64,000 nt of DNA from Sphingomonas ginsengisoli An et al. 2013 (GTDB lineage: Bacteria > Pseudomonadota > Alphaproteobacteria > Sphingomonadales > Sphingomonadaceae), in the NCBI RefSeq assembly GCF_009363895.1, contig NZ_CP045434.1:434001-498000 (forward strand). The letters run 5' to 3'. Position 1 is the first letter of the stretch. Every line of letters begins with the position of its first letter. A program made the position numbers and the translations under genes. Shown piece by piece: positions 46,082 to 56,571 of the stretch. The notes below the pieces were generated by a model. It was not told where the DNA came from and ran no database searches. It saw only the letters and a list, made by a program, of their open reading frames with translations.

Positions 46082-46995
46082 GCCGCGGCGCGGCGCAACC
46101 GGTCGTTGATCGCGGCACCGAGGCCGTCGTCCGGGATCGGGGCGACGGCGATCCGCTCGGCTGCTTGGGCGTCGGCATGGTGGAGGCAGGCGAACAGGCG
46201 CGCGGCGGCCTCGACGAGGTCGCCGCTTGCGCTGAGTGTGTCGTCGCCGGCGACGGGGCCAAAACCGATCAGCCACTCGCCCTCGCGGCGGTCAGTGGCG
46301 TCGAGGCGGAGCGGCTTGGTCGGCGCATAATGGCTCGCCAGCATTCCGGGCGCCTCGATACTGCCGCCAGTGACCGGCTCGGCGCCGGGAATGAGCAACG
46401 GGCCGGGGCGGAGCAGCCGTAACCGATCGCCGGTGGCGCCGACGATAGTGCTCTCCAGCCCGCGCGTTGTCGCGCCGCCGTCGAGCACCAGCGGGATCCG
46501 ACCGTCGAGGCTCGCCAGCACATGCTGCGCAGTAGTCGGACTGATCCGCCCGCTCGCATTGGCGGACGGCGCGGCAAGGGGCCGGTCGACCGCTCGCAGG
46601 AGCGCCTGCATCACCGGGTGGGCGGGGACGCGCAGCGCGATCGTGGGCAGGCCCGCTGTCACCAGCCCGGCAATCGGCGCACCATCGCGAAGCGGCACCA
46701 CCAGCGTCAGCGGCCCCGGCCAGTGTGCCTCGGCCAGCGCCCGCGCCTCGTCGCCAAATACGCCAAGCCGCTCGGCCGTAGCCATGTCGGGCACATGGAC
46801 GATCAGCGGGTTGAAGCTCGGCCGTCCCTTGGCCGCGTAAATCCGCGCGACCGCCTCGCCGTGAGTGGCGTCGGCGGCGAGCCCGTAGACCGTCTCGGTC
46901 GGGACCGCGACCGGCTGGCCGGCGCGGATCAGCGCCGCCGCCGCCGCGATGCCCGCCGCATCCGCTACCCGTATTTCGGTCACTTCACCGCTCAT
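46078..46995 (-). CDS. tsaC: L-threonylcarbamoyladenylate synthase (Sua5 type)
   Basis: Enzyme of 305 residues that makes threonylcarbamoyl-AMP for the t6A37 modification of ANN-decoding tRNAs. The YrdC domain is seen in [30 protein letters not shown], and [18 protein letters not shown]. The extra C-terminal Sua5 domain ([20 protein letters not shown] onward) makes this the long Sua5 form rather than short TsaC. It is divergent from the acyl-CoA dehydrogenase gene (47041) with 45 bases between. Confidence 0.94.
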   Translation of the reverse strand: MSGEVTEIRVADAAGIAAAAALIRAGQPVAVPTETVYGLAADATHGEAVARIYAAKGRPSFNPLIVHVPDMATAERLGVFGDEARALAEAHWPGPLTLVVPLRDGAPIAGLVTAGLPTIALRVPAHPVMQALLRAVDRPLAAPSANASGRISPTTAQHVLASLDGRIPLVLDGGATTRGLESTIVGATGDRLRLLRPGPLLIPGAEPVTGGSIEAPGMLASHYAPTKPLRLDATDRREGEWLIGFGPVAGDDTLSASGDLVEAAARLFACLHHADAQAAERIAVAPIPDDGLGAAINDRLRRAAA

Positions 46996-47040
46996 GGCCC
47001 CGCCGCTATGGCAATCCTTGCCAGCTCACAAGGAATTGCG

Positions 47041-48717
47041 ATGACCTTCCGGTGCCCCGTCCAGGAACAGCGTTTCGTCCTCGATCACGTCGTCGGCATC
47101 GCCGAGCTCACCAACGACAGCGACATCGTCGACGCGGTGCTCGAAGGCGCGGCGCAATATGCCGAGGGCGAAGTAGAGCCCTTGAACCGGGTCGGTGACG
47201 AGGTCGGGGCGAAATGGTCGCCCGAAGGCGTCGCCATGCCGCAGGGCTTCCATGGCGCGTACCGCCATTTCGTCGAGGGCGGCTGGATGACCATCTCGGC
47301 GCCCGAAGAAGCGGGCGGGCAGGGGCTGCCGCAGGCGCTCGGCGCGGCGGTGATGGAGGATTTGAACGCCGCCAACCTTGCCTTCGCGCTCTGCCCGATG
47401 CTCAGCATGGGCGCGATCGAGGCGCTGCAGGCGCACGGCTCAGACAGCCAGAAGGCCGACTATCTCGGGCGGATCGTCTCGGGCGAATGGCCGGCGACGA
47501 TGAACCTAACCGAGCCGCAGGCGGGCAGCGATGTCGGCGCGCTCAAGACCCGCGCCGAGCCCAACGGCGACGGCTCGTGGGCAATCACCGGCACCAAGAT
47601 CTTCATCACCTACGGCGACCACGATCTCGCCGATAACATCATTCATCTCGTGCTCGCCCGTACGCCCGATGCGCCCGCCGGCACCCGCGGCATCTCGCTG
47701 TTTCTGGTCCCCAAGATCCTCCCCGACGGCAGCCGCAACGACCTCCGTTGCGCGTCGATCGAGCACAAGCTCGGCATTCACGCCTCGCCGACCTGCGTCA
47801 TGGCTTATGGCGACGAGGGCGGGGCAACCGGCTGGCTGATCGGGCCCGAGCATGGCGGGATGCGGGCGATGTTCACCATGATGAACAACGCGCGCCTCAA
47901 CGTCGGTCTGCAAGGCGTCGGCATCGCCGAGCGCGCCACCCAGCGCGCGGTCGACTACGCGCTGGGCCGCGTCCAGTCCGCCCGCGCCGGCGGCCCGAGC
48001 CGCGAGCCCGTCGCCATCGCCGAGCACCCCGACGTCCGTCGGATGCTGCTCAGGATGCGCGCACTCACGATGGGCGCCCGCGCGCTGACCTATTACGCGT
48101 TCGGCCAAGTCGACCGCGCGCATCGCGGCGATGCGCAGGCCGCGCTGCGCGCCGACGTGCTGACCCCGCTGGTCAAGGCGTGGGGCACCGAAGTCGGCTG
48201 CGACGTCGCCAGCCTCGGCGTCCAGGTCCATGGCGGGATGGGCTATGTCGAGGAGACGGGCGCCGCCCAGCACCTCCGCGACGCGCGGATCGCCCCGATC
48301 TACGAAGGCACCAACGGCATCCAGGCCGCCGATCTCGTCGGCCGCAAGCTCGGCCTCGACGGCGGCCTCGCCTTCGACGGCCTCATCGCCGACATCCGCG
48401 CCGAAACGCAGTCACCGACGCTCCAAGCGCTCGCCGACGCAGTCGAGGTCGCCGCCGCGACCCTTCGCGCGGCCGAGGCCGACGACCGGCTGGCCGGCAG
48501 CTATCCGTTCCTGACGATGTGCGCGGTCCTCACCGCCGGCTGGCTGCTCGAGCGTCAGGCCAAGGCGGCGGTCGGCGACACGCCGTTCGAGCAGGTCAAG
48601 CGCGCCGCCGCCGGCTTCTTCATCGATGTGGTGGTGCCCGAAGCGATCGGGCTGGCCGCCGGGGCCGAAGCGGGCGCGAAGCTGCTCTACGCGGTGCCGG
48701 CCGAAGCGCTCGCCTAG
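47041..48717 (+). CDS. Acyl-CoA dehydrogenase with C-terminal extension
   Basis: FAD-dependent dehydrogenase of 558 residues in the long subgroup (FadE5/DmdC-like) carrying an extra C-terminal helical domain (about residues 440-558). MNLTEPQAGSDVGALKTRAE, ITGTKIFITYGDHDLADNII, VQVHGGMGYVEETGAAQHLR and RIAPIYEGTNGIQAADLVGR are the diagnostic blocks. ATG 47041 follows AAGGAATTGCG. The group covers long-chain acyl-CoAs and methylthioacryloyl-type substrates; which applies is open. It is convergent with the GntR regulator through a shared CTAG. Confidence 0.92.
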   Translation: MTFRCPVQEQRFVLDHVVGIAELTNDSDIVDAVLEGAAQYAEGEVEPLNRVGDEVGAKWSPEGVAMPQGFHGAYRHFVEGGWMTISAPEEAGGQGLPQALGAAVMEDLNAANLAFALCPMLSMGAIEALQAHGSDSQKADYLGRIVSGEWPATMNLTEPQAGSDVGALKTRAEPNGDGSWAITGTKIFITYGDHDLADNIIHLVLARTPDAPAGTRGISLFLVPKILPDGSRNDLRCASIEHKLGIHASPTCVMAYGDEGGATGWLIGPEHGGMRAMFTMMNNARLNVGLQGVGIAERATQRAVDYALGRVQSARAGGPSREPVAIAEHPDVRRMLLRMRALTMGARALTYYAFGQVDRAHRGDAQAALRADVLTPLVKAWGTEVGCDVASLGVQVHGGMGYVEETGAAQHLRDARIAPIYEGTNGIQAADLVGRKLGLDGGLAFDGLIADIRAETQSPTLQALADAVEVAAATLRAAEADDRLAGSYPFLTMCAVLTAGWLLERQAKAAVGDTPFEQVKRAAAGFFIDVVVPEAIGLAAGAEAGAKLLYAVPAEALA

Positions 48718-49064
48718 CTCCGCTCCAGCAGTTCCACCGGATCGATCCCGAGCTGCTGCATTCGCGCGCGGATCGCCGGCCACTCCTGCGCGACGAACGC
48801 CTCGCGCTCACTGCTGGTCAGCCGTGCGCGCGCGCCCTCGGCGACGAACATGCCCACTCCGCGGCGGACCACAACGAGTCCCTCGTCCTGAAAGCCCTGA
48901 TAGGCCTTGGCCACGGTCAGCGGATTGGCGCCCTGCTCGGCGGCGAGGGCGCGGACCGAGGGAAGCGAGCCCCCGTCACGATATTGCCCGCTCAAGATCC
49001 GGTCGGTGATCGTCTCGCGCAGGCGGACGTAAACCGGTTTCTCATGGGCGGTGCGCGGCGTCAT
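48714..49064 (-). CDS. GntR-family regulator, YtrA type
   Basis: Short regulator of 116 residues: a GntR winged helix (PVYVRLRETITDRILSGQYR, LPSVRALAAEQGANPLTVAK, GLVVVRRGVGMFV) with only a small C-terminal helix pair, the YtrA layout. It would bind DNA as a dimer. A perfect inverted repeat lies immediately before the ATG (49065-49080). A plausible promoter (TTGCAA, 17 bases, TATTAG) places the transcript start on the A of the ATG, so the message may be leaderless and autoregulated. Typical YtrA targets are ABC transporters; none is adjacent. It lies downstream of the nitroreductase gene on the same strand. Confidence 0.88.
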   Translation of the reverse strand: MTPRTAHEKPVYVRLRETITDRILSGQYRDGGSLPSVRALAAEQGANPLTVAKAYQGFQDEGLVVVRRGVGMFVAEGARARLTSSEREAFVAQEWPAIRARMQQLGIDPVELLERS

Positions 49065-49080
49065 GCTGTCCTAATACAGC
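49065..49080. promoter_or_regulatory. Operator/promoter of the gntR gene
   Basis: GCTGT-N6-ACAGC is a perfect inverted repeat abutting the gntR start codon. On the minus strand the -10-like TATTAG (49071-49076) lies within it, with TTGCAA 17 bases further upstream. Regulator binding here would cover the -10 box. Confidence 0.55.
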
Positions 49081-49114
49081 GTGGCGGAGAAGATTGCAAG
49101 TCGGTGACGGTCCG

Positions 49115-49702
49115 TCAGGCGGGCGGCGACCAGCTTCGGACGATGCTCGCCGGATCGGGTCGGGGCCGCTCCTGCAGCGCAATTCCCGGGCTGCCGAGGA
49201 AGAAGAAACCGACGATCCGCTCGTCGGCCGACTGCGCGAAAGCCGCGCGGACGGTCGGGTCGGTGCTCGCCCAGCCGGTGATCCAGCCCCCGACGTAACC
49301 CAGCGCGTGGGCCGCCAACAAAAGGTTCATCGCCGCCGCCCCGGCCGACAGTTCCTGCTCCCACACCGGCACCTTATGCCCGGCGACCGGGGCCGCGAGC
49401 ATCACCACCAGCGCTTCTCCCTGGTGCGCGAATTCCTCGGCCTTGGCGTGGTGCGCCGGTCCGGCATCCGGGTCATTCTCGTCGAGCGCGCGGTGCAGCA
49501 GCGCGGCCAGCGCCGCGCGCTGCTCCGGCTCGACGATCACGAACCGCCACGGCGCCAGCTTGCCATGGTCGGGCACCCGCATCGCGATCGACAGGATCTG
49601 CGCGAGCTCAGCCGGGGAGGGGCCCGGCGCGACCATCTCGCGCGGCCGTCCCGAGCGCCGGGTGGAGAGCAGCGCGAGGGCGGAAGAGCGGTCGTTGAGC
49701 AT
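49115..49702 (-). CDS. Nitroreductase family protein (YdjA-like)
   Basis: FMN-dependent oxidoreductase of 195 residues. LLSTRRSGRPREMVAPGPSP is the N-terminal FMN contact region, MRVPDHGKLAPWRFVIVE the YdjA-type signature, and AAMNLLLAAHALGYVGGWIT the C-terminal cofactor block. It could reduce nitro compounds or quinones with NAD(P)H; the physiological substrate is unknown. It lies 50 bases upstream of gntR on the same strand, but gntR seems to have its own promoter. Confidence 0.9.
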   Translation of the reverse strand: MLNDRSSALALLSTRRSGRPREMVAPGPSPAELAQILSIAMRVPDHGKLAPWRFVIVEPEQRAALAALLHRALDENDPDAGPAHHAKAEEFAHQGEALVVMLAAPVAGHKVPVWEQELSAGAAAMNLLLAAHALGYVGGWITGWASTDPTVRAAFAQSADERIVGFFFLGSPGIALQERPRPDPASIVRSWSPPA

Positions 49703-49818
49703 GCGCCGGGGACATAGGGACGCCGCCCGGCGGTCACAATGTGCTTGGCAGACGCATTTGGGCCGTTACGGTGCCGCGCCATTCAGCGCTCGTCAGCGCG
49801 CCAGGGAAGAGGAACTGC

Positions 49819-51624
49819 ATGGTCAACGTCGGCCCCGAAACCACCACCGCGCCCATGACGGAGGACGTCGGGCGCAGCGACGGGGGGTGGTTCGGTCATC
49901 CGCGGCAGCTCGCGCGCCTGTTCACCACCGAGATGTGGGAGCGGTTCGGCTATTACGGCATGCGGGCGCTTCTGACCCTCTACCTGACCAAGCATTTCCT
50001 CTTCACCGACAGCCAGGCGACCGGCCTCTACGGCGGCTACACCGCGCTGGTGTACTTAACGCCGCTGATCGGCGGCCTGCTCGCCGACCAGTTCCTCGGC
50101 TCCAAGCGCGCGATCAAGTTCGGCGCGTTGGTGATGGCCGCGGGCTATTTCATGCTCGCCTTCGGCGGCAGCGCGGCCAAGCCCTATGCCACCATCGACG
50201 GCCAGCGCTACGAGGTGGTGGTCGACAATTTCGTCGACCGCCCGACCAGCCGCACCGACGAGGTCCGCTCGGTCGTGGTCGACAACCAGAAGCTGCAGAT
50301 CCGCGGCAATGACGACGGCAGCGTCTCGCTGCTGAACGGCGGCCAGGAAGCGCGCCGCCTGCCCAAGGGCCAGTTCGAGGCCGGCGCCGAGCGCGATCCG
50401 CTGACCATCACCATCATGCTCATCGCGCTGTCGCTGATTTCGGTCGGCAACGGCTTCTTCAAGCCCAACATCTCGACCGTCGTCGGCGCGCTCTACGCCA
50501 CCGGCGACCGCCGTCGCGACTCGGGTTTCACCATCTTCTACATGGGCATCAACCTCGGCAGCATCGGCGGCCAGCTCTTCTGTCCGTTGCTCGCCGACTG
50601 GCTCGGCTGGTGGGCGGGTCTGAGCCTCGCCGGTTTCGGCATGCTGATCAGCTATGCGCTGGTGCAATTCGATCGCGGGCTGCTCAGCGAATATGGCAAC
50701 CGCCCCGACCATGCGCCCAACCGCGACATCCTCATCTACATCGGTGCGGCGGTCGCGGTACCGGTGCTGGTGTTCCTGTTCCAGAATCTGATGAACTCGC
50801 AGCCGGCGGCGCCCGGCTCGGGCTTCATCGGCTACCTCGCCTCGCTCTCGCTGATGGGCAAGCTCCTGTTCGGCACCTTCATCGTCGCGGTGCCGGGCAT
50901 CCTCGCCTGGTCCTACGCCAAGGGAACCCGCCAGGAAGCGCAGATGATGACCGCGGCGATGATCCTCATCGTCTTCAACGTCTTCTTCTGGACCCTGTTC
51001 GAGCAGGCCGGCTCCTCGCTCACCCTGTTCGCCGACCGTAACACCGACCGCTCGGTGTTCGGGCTGTTCAACCTGTCGGCGCCGCAGACCCAGAACTTCA
51101 ACCCGCTGTTCATCGTCCTGCTCGCCCCGGTGATGAGCGCCTTGTGGCTGCGGCTCGCCAAGCGCGGGCTCGAGCCGTCGATCCCGGTCAAGTTCGCGAT
51201 CGCGCTGATGGGCGTCGGCGCGGGCTTTCTGCTGCTGGTGTTTGGCGCGCAGTTCGCCGGCGCGGGCAACAACTACCAGGTCGGTCTGTGGTGGCTCGCC
51301 GGCCTCTACCTGATCCATTCGCTCGCCGAGCTGTGCATCTCGCCGGTCGGCCTTTCGATGATCACCAAGCTGTCGATCGCCCGCATCGTCGGGCTGATGA
51401 TGGGCGTCTGGTTCCTCTCGATCTCGGTCGCGCAATATGTCGCGGGCGTGGTGGCGCAATTCGCCAGCGTCGAGACCGTCGGCGGCCAGGTCACCAACCT
51501 CAAGAACAGCCTCGCCACCTACACTGGCACCTTCAGCACCATCGCCTGGATCGCGATCGGGGCGGGCGTGGTGCTGTTCCTGCTCTCCTGGCCGCTCAAG
51601 AAGTGGATGCACGGGGTCAACTAA
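49819..51624 (+). CDS. Proton-dependent oligopeptide transporter (POT family)
   Basis: Inner-membrane di/tripeptide:proton symporter of 601 residues. The POT signature EMWERFGYYGMRALLTLYL is in helix 1, and NGFFKPNISTVVGALY and FYMGINLGSIGG are family blocks in helices 4-5. An insertion of about 70 residues (about 119-190), predicted beta-rich and periplasmic between helices 3 and 4, makes it longer than typical 480-520 residue members. ATG 49819 follows GGGAAGAGGA. It is followed by two amidohydrolase genes and NnrU, suggesting uptake and hydrolysis of peptides or cyclic amides. Confidence 0.92.
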   Translation: MVNVGPETTTAPMTEDVGRSDGGWFGHPRQLARLFTTEMWERFGYYGMRALLTLYLTKHFLFTDSQATGLYGGYTALVYLTPLIGGLLADQFLGSKRAIKFGALVMAAGYFMLAFGGSAAKPYATIDGQRYEVVVDNFVDRPTSRTDEVRSVVVDNQKLQIRGNDDGSVSLLNGGQEARRLPKGQFEAGAERDPLTITIMLIALSLISVGNGFFKPNISTVVGALYATGDRRRDSGFTIFYMGINLGSIGGQLFCPLLADWLGWWAGLSLAGFGMLISYALVQFDRGLLSEYGNRPDHAPNRDILIYIGAAVAVPVLVFLFQNLMNSQPAAPGSGFIGYLASLSLMGKLLFGTFIVAVPGILAWSYAKGTRQEAQMMTAAMILIVFNVFFWTLFEQAGSSLTLFADRNTDRSVFGLFNLSAPQTQNFNPLFIVLLAPVMSALWLRLAKRGLEPSIPVKFAIALMGVGAGFLLLVFGAQFAGAGNNYQVGLWWLAGLYLIHSLAELCISPVGLSMITKLSIARIVGLMMGVWFLSISVAQYVAGVVAQFASVETVGGQVTNLKNSLATYTGTFSTIAWIAIGAGVVLFLLSWPLKKWMHGVN

Positions 51625-51648
51625 GCGTCGTCAAACAGGGAAGACACG

Positions 51649-53042
<1,394 letters not shown>

Positions 53043-53046
<4 letters not shown>

Positions 53047-54449
53047 CCCAGCGCAAGCGCATCTCCTGGCTCGGCGTCACCGGGATCGTCTGCGGCCTTG
53101 CCGGCGTCCTCGTCGGCTACAAGGCGTCGGCCGAGACCATCGCCATCGTCCGCGGAACTATCGCCATCGGTGACGGCTCGGCCCCGATCCCCAACGGCAC
53201 CGTCGTCGTCCGTGACGGCCGGGTGGTCGCCGCCGGCGCGAGCGTCGCGGTGCCCGCCGGCGCGCGCGTCATCGACGCCACCGGCAAGTGGGTCACTCCG
53301 GGAATCGTCGCCGGCTTCTCGCGCCTCGGCCTGACCGACGTCGACGGGGTCGAGCAAGCGACCGACATCAGCAGCGACGGCCCGTTCAGCGCCGCGCTCG
53401 ACATCGCCCCGGCGATCAATCCCAATGCCCAGCCGGTGGCGGTCAACCGCGCCGATGGGGTCACCCGCGCGATCGTCGCGCCCGGCGTCGGCAAGAGCAT
53501 CTTTGCCGGCCAGGGCGCGCTGATCGACACCGCCGCCGATGTCGATCCGGTCACCCGCGCCCGGCTGTTCCAATATGTCGAGCTGGGCGAGCAGGGGGCC
53601 GAGCAGGCGGGCGGCTCGCGCGCCGCGGCCCACGTCCTCCTCCGCAACGCGCTGCGCGAAGCGGCCGAGCTTGGTCGCGGCATCCCGGCCGCGGCAGTCA
53701 CCCGCAATCCGATTTCGCCCGACAGCCAGCCGGTCGTCCGCAACCCCAACGAATCACGCCTCTACGACGCCCGTCGCAGCCAGGACGTCCTGCTGACCCG
53801 CTTCGACGCCGCGGCGCTGGTGCCGGTGCTGCAGGGTCGGCAGATCCTGATGATCCACGCCGAGCGCGCCGCCGACATCCGCCAGGTGATCGCGCTGGGT
53901 CGCGAGTTCCCGCGGCTCAAGCTGGTGCTGGTCGGCGCCGACGAGGGCTGGACCGTCGCCCCCGAGCTCGCCCGCAGCGGAATCCCGGTGATCGCCTCGG
54001 CATTGTCCGACCTGCCCGCCGCCTTCGAGAGCATCGCCGCGACGCAGAGCAACATCGGCCGGATGCGCGCTGCCGGGGTCAAGGTCGCGATCGGGACCGT
54101 CAACGACGACGACACCCGCATGGCGTTCCGCGCCCGCCAATATGCCGGCAACCTGGTCGCGCTTGGCCGGCTGCCCGGCGCGGTGGGGGTGAGTTGGGGC
54201 GAGGCGCTGGCGCTGATCACCAGCCGGCCCGCCGAAGCGGTCGGCGTGGGCGGTGAGATCGGCAGCCTCCAGCCCGGCCGCCACGGCGACGTCGTCATCT
54301 GGTCGGCCGATCCGCTCGACAATGTGGCGGCGGCCGAGACGGTGCTGATCGATGGGGTCGAGCAGCCGCTGGTTACCCGCCAGACCCGCCTGCGCGAACG
54401 CTACCAGGACCTGACGCCCGGCGTTCTCCCGCCGGCTTATCGGCGGTGA
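53043..54449 (+). CDS. Amidohydrolase-like protein lacking the HxH metal motif
   Basis: Paralogue of the preceding gene, 468 residues, with an uncleaved or weak signal (WLGVTGIVCGLAGVLVGYKA). The amidohydrolase scaffold is clear: GRVVAAGASVAVPAGARVID, TGKWVTPGIV and GRHGDVVIWSADPL. However, the metal-binding HxH expected after PGIV reads AGFSRLG, and the late HSD motif reads TVNDDDT; only an isolated HAER remains. It therefore is probably catalytically dead or differently active, perhaps a structural partner of its neighbour. It overlaps both neighbours by four bases (ATGA, GTGA). Confidence 0.82.
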
Positions 54450-55111
54450 GCGCGATGGGGGCCATCTTCCTCTTCGCGGTTCTGTTCGTCGGCACGCATC
54501 TCGTCATGTCGCACCCGCTGCGCGCGCCGCTGGTCCGCCGCCTCGGCCCGCGCGGCTTCGTCGCCGCCTACAGCGCCGTCTCCTTCGCCACCTTCATCCC
54601 GCTGATCCTGGCGCGGCGCAGCGCCGGCGGGGTTGACTGGCTGTGGGAACCGTCGGACCTCGCCTGGGGCATCGCCGCGCTGCTGATGCTGTTCGCGTCG
54701 ATCCTGCTGGTCGGCTCGTTCGTGAAGAACCCCGCGATCGAGACGCTGGCCAACCCCAAGGCCGCGATCCCGCCGCCGCATGGCGTCTTCCGCATCACTC
54801 GCCACCCGATGATGTGGAGCTTCGCATTGTGGGCGATCGCCCATCTGCTGGTGAATCCGCAGCGTCCGGCGATGATCGTCGCGCTCGCCATCCTCATCCT
54901 CGCGCTGGGCGGCGCCGCCGGGCAGGATGCCAAGAAGAAGGCGCTGCTCGGCGAACGCTGGGCCGAGTGGGAGGCGCAGACCAGCTACTTGCCCTTCGGG
55001 CGCGGACTCGCCGCACCGGGCTGGACCGCTTTGCTCGGCGGCGTCGCACTGTTCCTGCTGGCGACCTGGCTCCACCCAATCCCCGTCGGCATCTGGCGCT
55101 GGATAGGCTGA
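54446..55111 (+). CDS. NnrU family membrane protein
   Basis: Integral membrane protein of 221 residues with about six hydrophobic segments. FVGTHLVMSHPLRAPLVRRL and HGVFRITRHPMMWSFALWAI are hallmark NnrU/isoprenylcysteine-methyltransferase-like blocks. The name comes from denitrification clusters, but most members, like this one, lie outside any nitrogen-oxide locus and the function is unknown. The GTG start overlaps the amidohydrolase-like stop (GTGA), tying it to the peptide-transport operon. glmM follows after 23 bases with its own ribosome site. Confidence 0.85.
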   Translation: MSAMGAIFLFAVLFVGTHLVMSHPLRAPLVRRLGPRGFVAAYSAVSFATFIPLILARRSAGGVDWLWEPSDLAWGIAALLMLFASILLVGSFVKNPAIETLANPKAAIPPPHGVFRITRHPMMWSFALWAIAHLLVNPQRPAMIVALAILILALGGAAGQDAKKKALLGERWAEWEAQTSYLPFGRGLAAPGWTALLGGVALFLLATWLHPIPVGIWRWIG

Positions 55112-55134
55112 CGCTGGCGCGGTAGGAGCGCCCG

Positions 55135-56475
55135 ATGACCCGCAAATATTTCGGCACGGACGGGATCCGCGGCCTCACCAACACCCTGCCGATGACGGTG
55201 GAGATCGCACTCAAGGTCGGTCAGGCCGCCGGCGCGCGCTTCCTCCGCGGCGACCACCGCCACCGAGTGGTGATCGGCAAGGACACCCGCCTGTCGGGCT
55301 ACATGATGGAATCGGCGCTGGTCGCGGGCTTCACCAGCGTCGGCATGGACGTCGTCCTGCTCGGCCCGATGCCGACCCCCGCCGTGGCGATGCTGACCCG
55401 CTCGATGCGCGCCGACCTCGGCGTGATGATCTCGGCCAGCCACAATCCCTTCGCCGACAATGGCATCAAGCTGTTCGGCCCCGACGGCTACAAGCTCAGC
55501 GACGAGGACGAGCTCGAGATCGAGGCGATGCTCGAGGGCGACCCCATCCGCGCCGAGCCCAAGGCCATCGGCCGCGCCAAGCGGATCGAGGACGCGCGCG
55601 GCCGCTACGTCCACTTCGCCAAGAACACCTTTCCTGAGGACCTTCGGCTCGACGGGCTCAAGATCGTGGTCGATTGCGCCAACGGCGCCGCCTACCACGT
55701 CGCCCCCGATGCGCTGTGGGAACTGGGCGCCGACGTCATCCCGCTCGGCGTCTCGCCCAACGGCACCAACATCAACGACGAATGCGGTTCGACCCACCCG
55801 CAGCTTCTTCAGGAAACGGTGGTCGCCAGTGGCGCCGACATCGGGTTGGCGCTCGATGGCGACGCCGACCGGCTGATCGTGGTCGACGAGACCGGCAAGG
55901 TGATCGACGGCGACCAGCTGATGGCGCTGATCGCATTGGACCAGCACCGTCGCGGCCAGCTGAAGGGCGGGGCGGTGGTCGCCACGGTGATGAGCAATCT
56001 GGGGCTCGAGCGGAAGCTTCAGGCCGAGGGCCTCCGCCTCGACCGCACCAAGGTCGGCGACCGCTACGTGCTCGAAGCGATGCGCGCGACCGGCTGCAAC
56101 GTCGGCGGGGAGCAGTCGGGCCACATCATCCTGACCGACCACAGCACCACCGGCGACGGCCTCGTCGCGGGCCTCCAGATCCTCGCGGCGATGGTCGGGC
56201 AGGGCAAGTCGGCGAGCGAGCTGCTCAACCAGTTCGAGCCGGTGCCGCAGCTCCTCAAGAATGTCCGCTTCAAGTCCGGCGCGCCGCTCGACGACGCCGC
56301 GGTCAAGGCGGTCATCGCCGACGCGGAGGCCGAGCTCGCCGGCCGCGGCCGCCTCGTCATCCGCAAGTCGGGCACCGAGCCGCTCATTCGCGTGATGGCC
56401 GAAGGCGACGACGAGGGGCAGGTCCACGCCGTCGTCGACCGCATCTGCGACGCGGTGCGCCAAGCGGCTGCTTAA
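55135..56475 (+). CDS. glmM: Phosphoglucosamine mutase
   Basis: Essential enzyme of 446 residues converting glucosamine-6-phosphate to glucosamine-1-phosphate for peptidoglycan and lipopolysaccharide. Phosphoserine Ser102 is in [12 protein letters not shown], the metal loop is [12 protein letters not shown], the sugar loop is [10 protein letters not shown], and the phosphate loop is [12 protein letters not shown]. The N-terminal [10 protein letters not shown] and the length are exactly those of GlmM. GTAGGAG precedes ATG 55135. A palindromic repeat (56485-56565) follows the stop. Confidence 0.97.
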   Translation: MTRKYFGTDGIRGLTNTLPMTVEIALKVGQAAGARFLRGDHRHRVVIGKDTRLSGYMMESALVAGFTSVGMDVVLLGPMPTPAVAMLTRSMRADLGVMISASHNPFADNGIKLFGPDGYKLSDEDELEIEAMLEGDPIRAEPKAIGRAKRIEDARGRYVHFAKNTFPEDLRLDGLKIVVDCANGAAYHVAPDALWELGADVIPLGVSPNGTNINDECGSTHPQLLQETVVASGADIGLALDGDADRLIVVDETGKVIDGDQLMALIALDQHRRGQLKGGAVVATVMSNLGLERKLQAEGLRLDRTKVGDRYVLEAMRATGCNVGGEQSGHIILTDHSTTGDGLVAGLQILAAMVGQGKSASELLNQFEPVPQLLKNVRFKSGAPLDDAAVKAVIADAEAELAGRGRLVIRKSGTEPLIRVMAEGDDEGQVHAVVDRICDAVRQAAA

Positions 56476-56484
56476 CGCTATGTT

Positions 56485-56565
56485 CGTCATTGCGAGCGTA
56501 GCGAAGCAATCCAGTGCCTCGATGAGCGCAGCAATGGATTGCTTCGCCTGCGGCTCGCAATGACG
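56485..56565. repeat. Palindromic intergenic repeat, copy 1
   Basis: An 81-bp imperfect palindrome whose ends are CGTCATTGCGAGC and GCTCGCAATGACG, with inner arms GAAGCAATCCA and TGGATTGCTTCG. Copy 2 is at 60123-60210 and shares the left arm exactly over more than 25 bases. It fills the glmM-thiD gap and ends six bases before the thiD ATG. It resembles REP/ERIC-like elements that are abundant between genes in related bacteria. It could fold in RNA and affect thiD translation or glmM message stability. Confidence 0.9.
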
Positions 56566-56571
56566 GGAACC

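Noticed and set aside
54446..55111. NnrU as evidence of denitrification
   Set aside because: No nitrate, nitrite or nitric oxide reductase gene is present; the gene is coupled to amidohydrolases, and the family name is historical.
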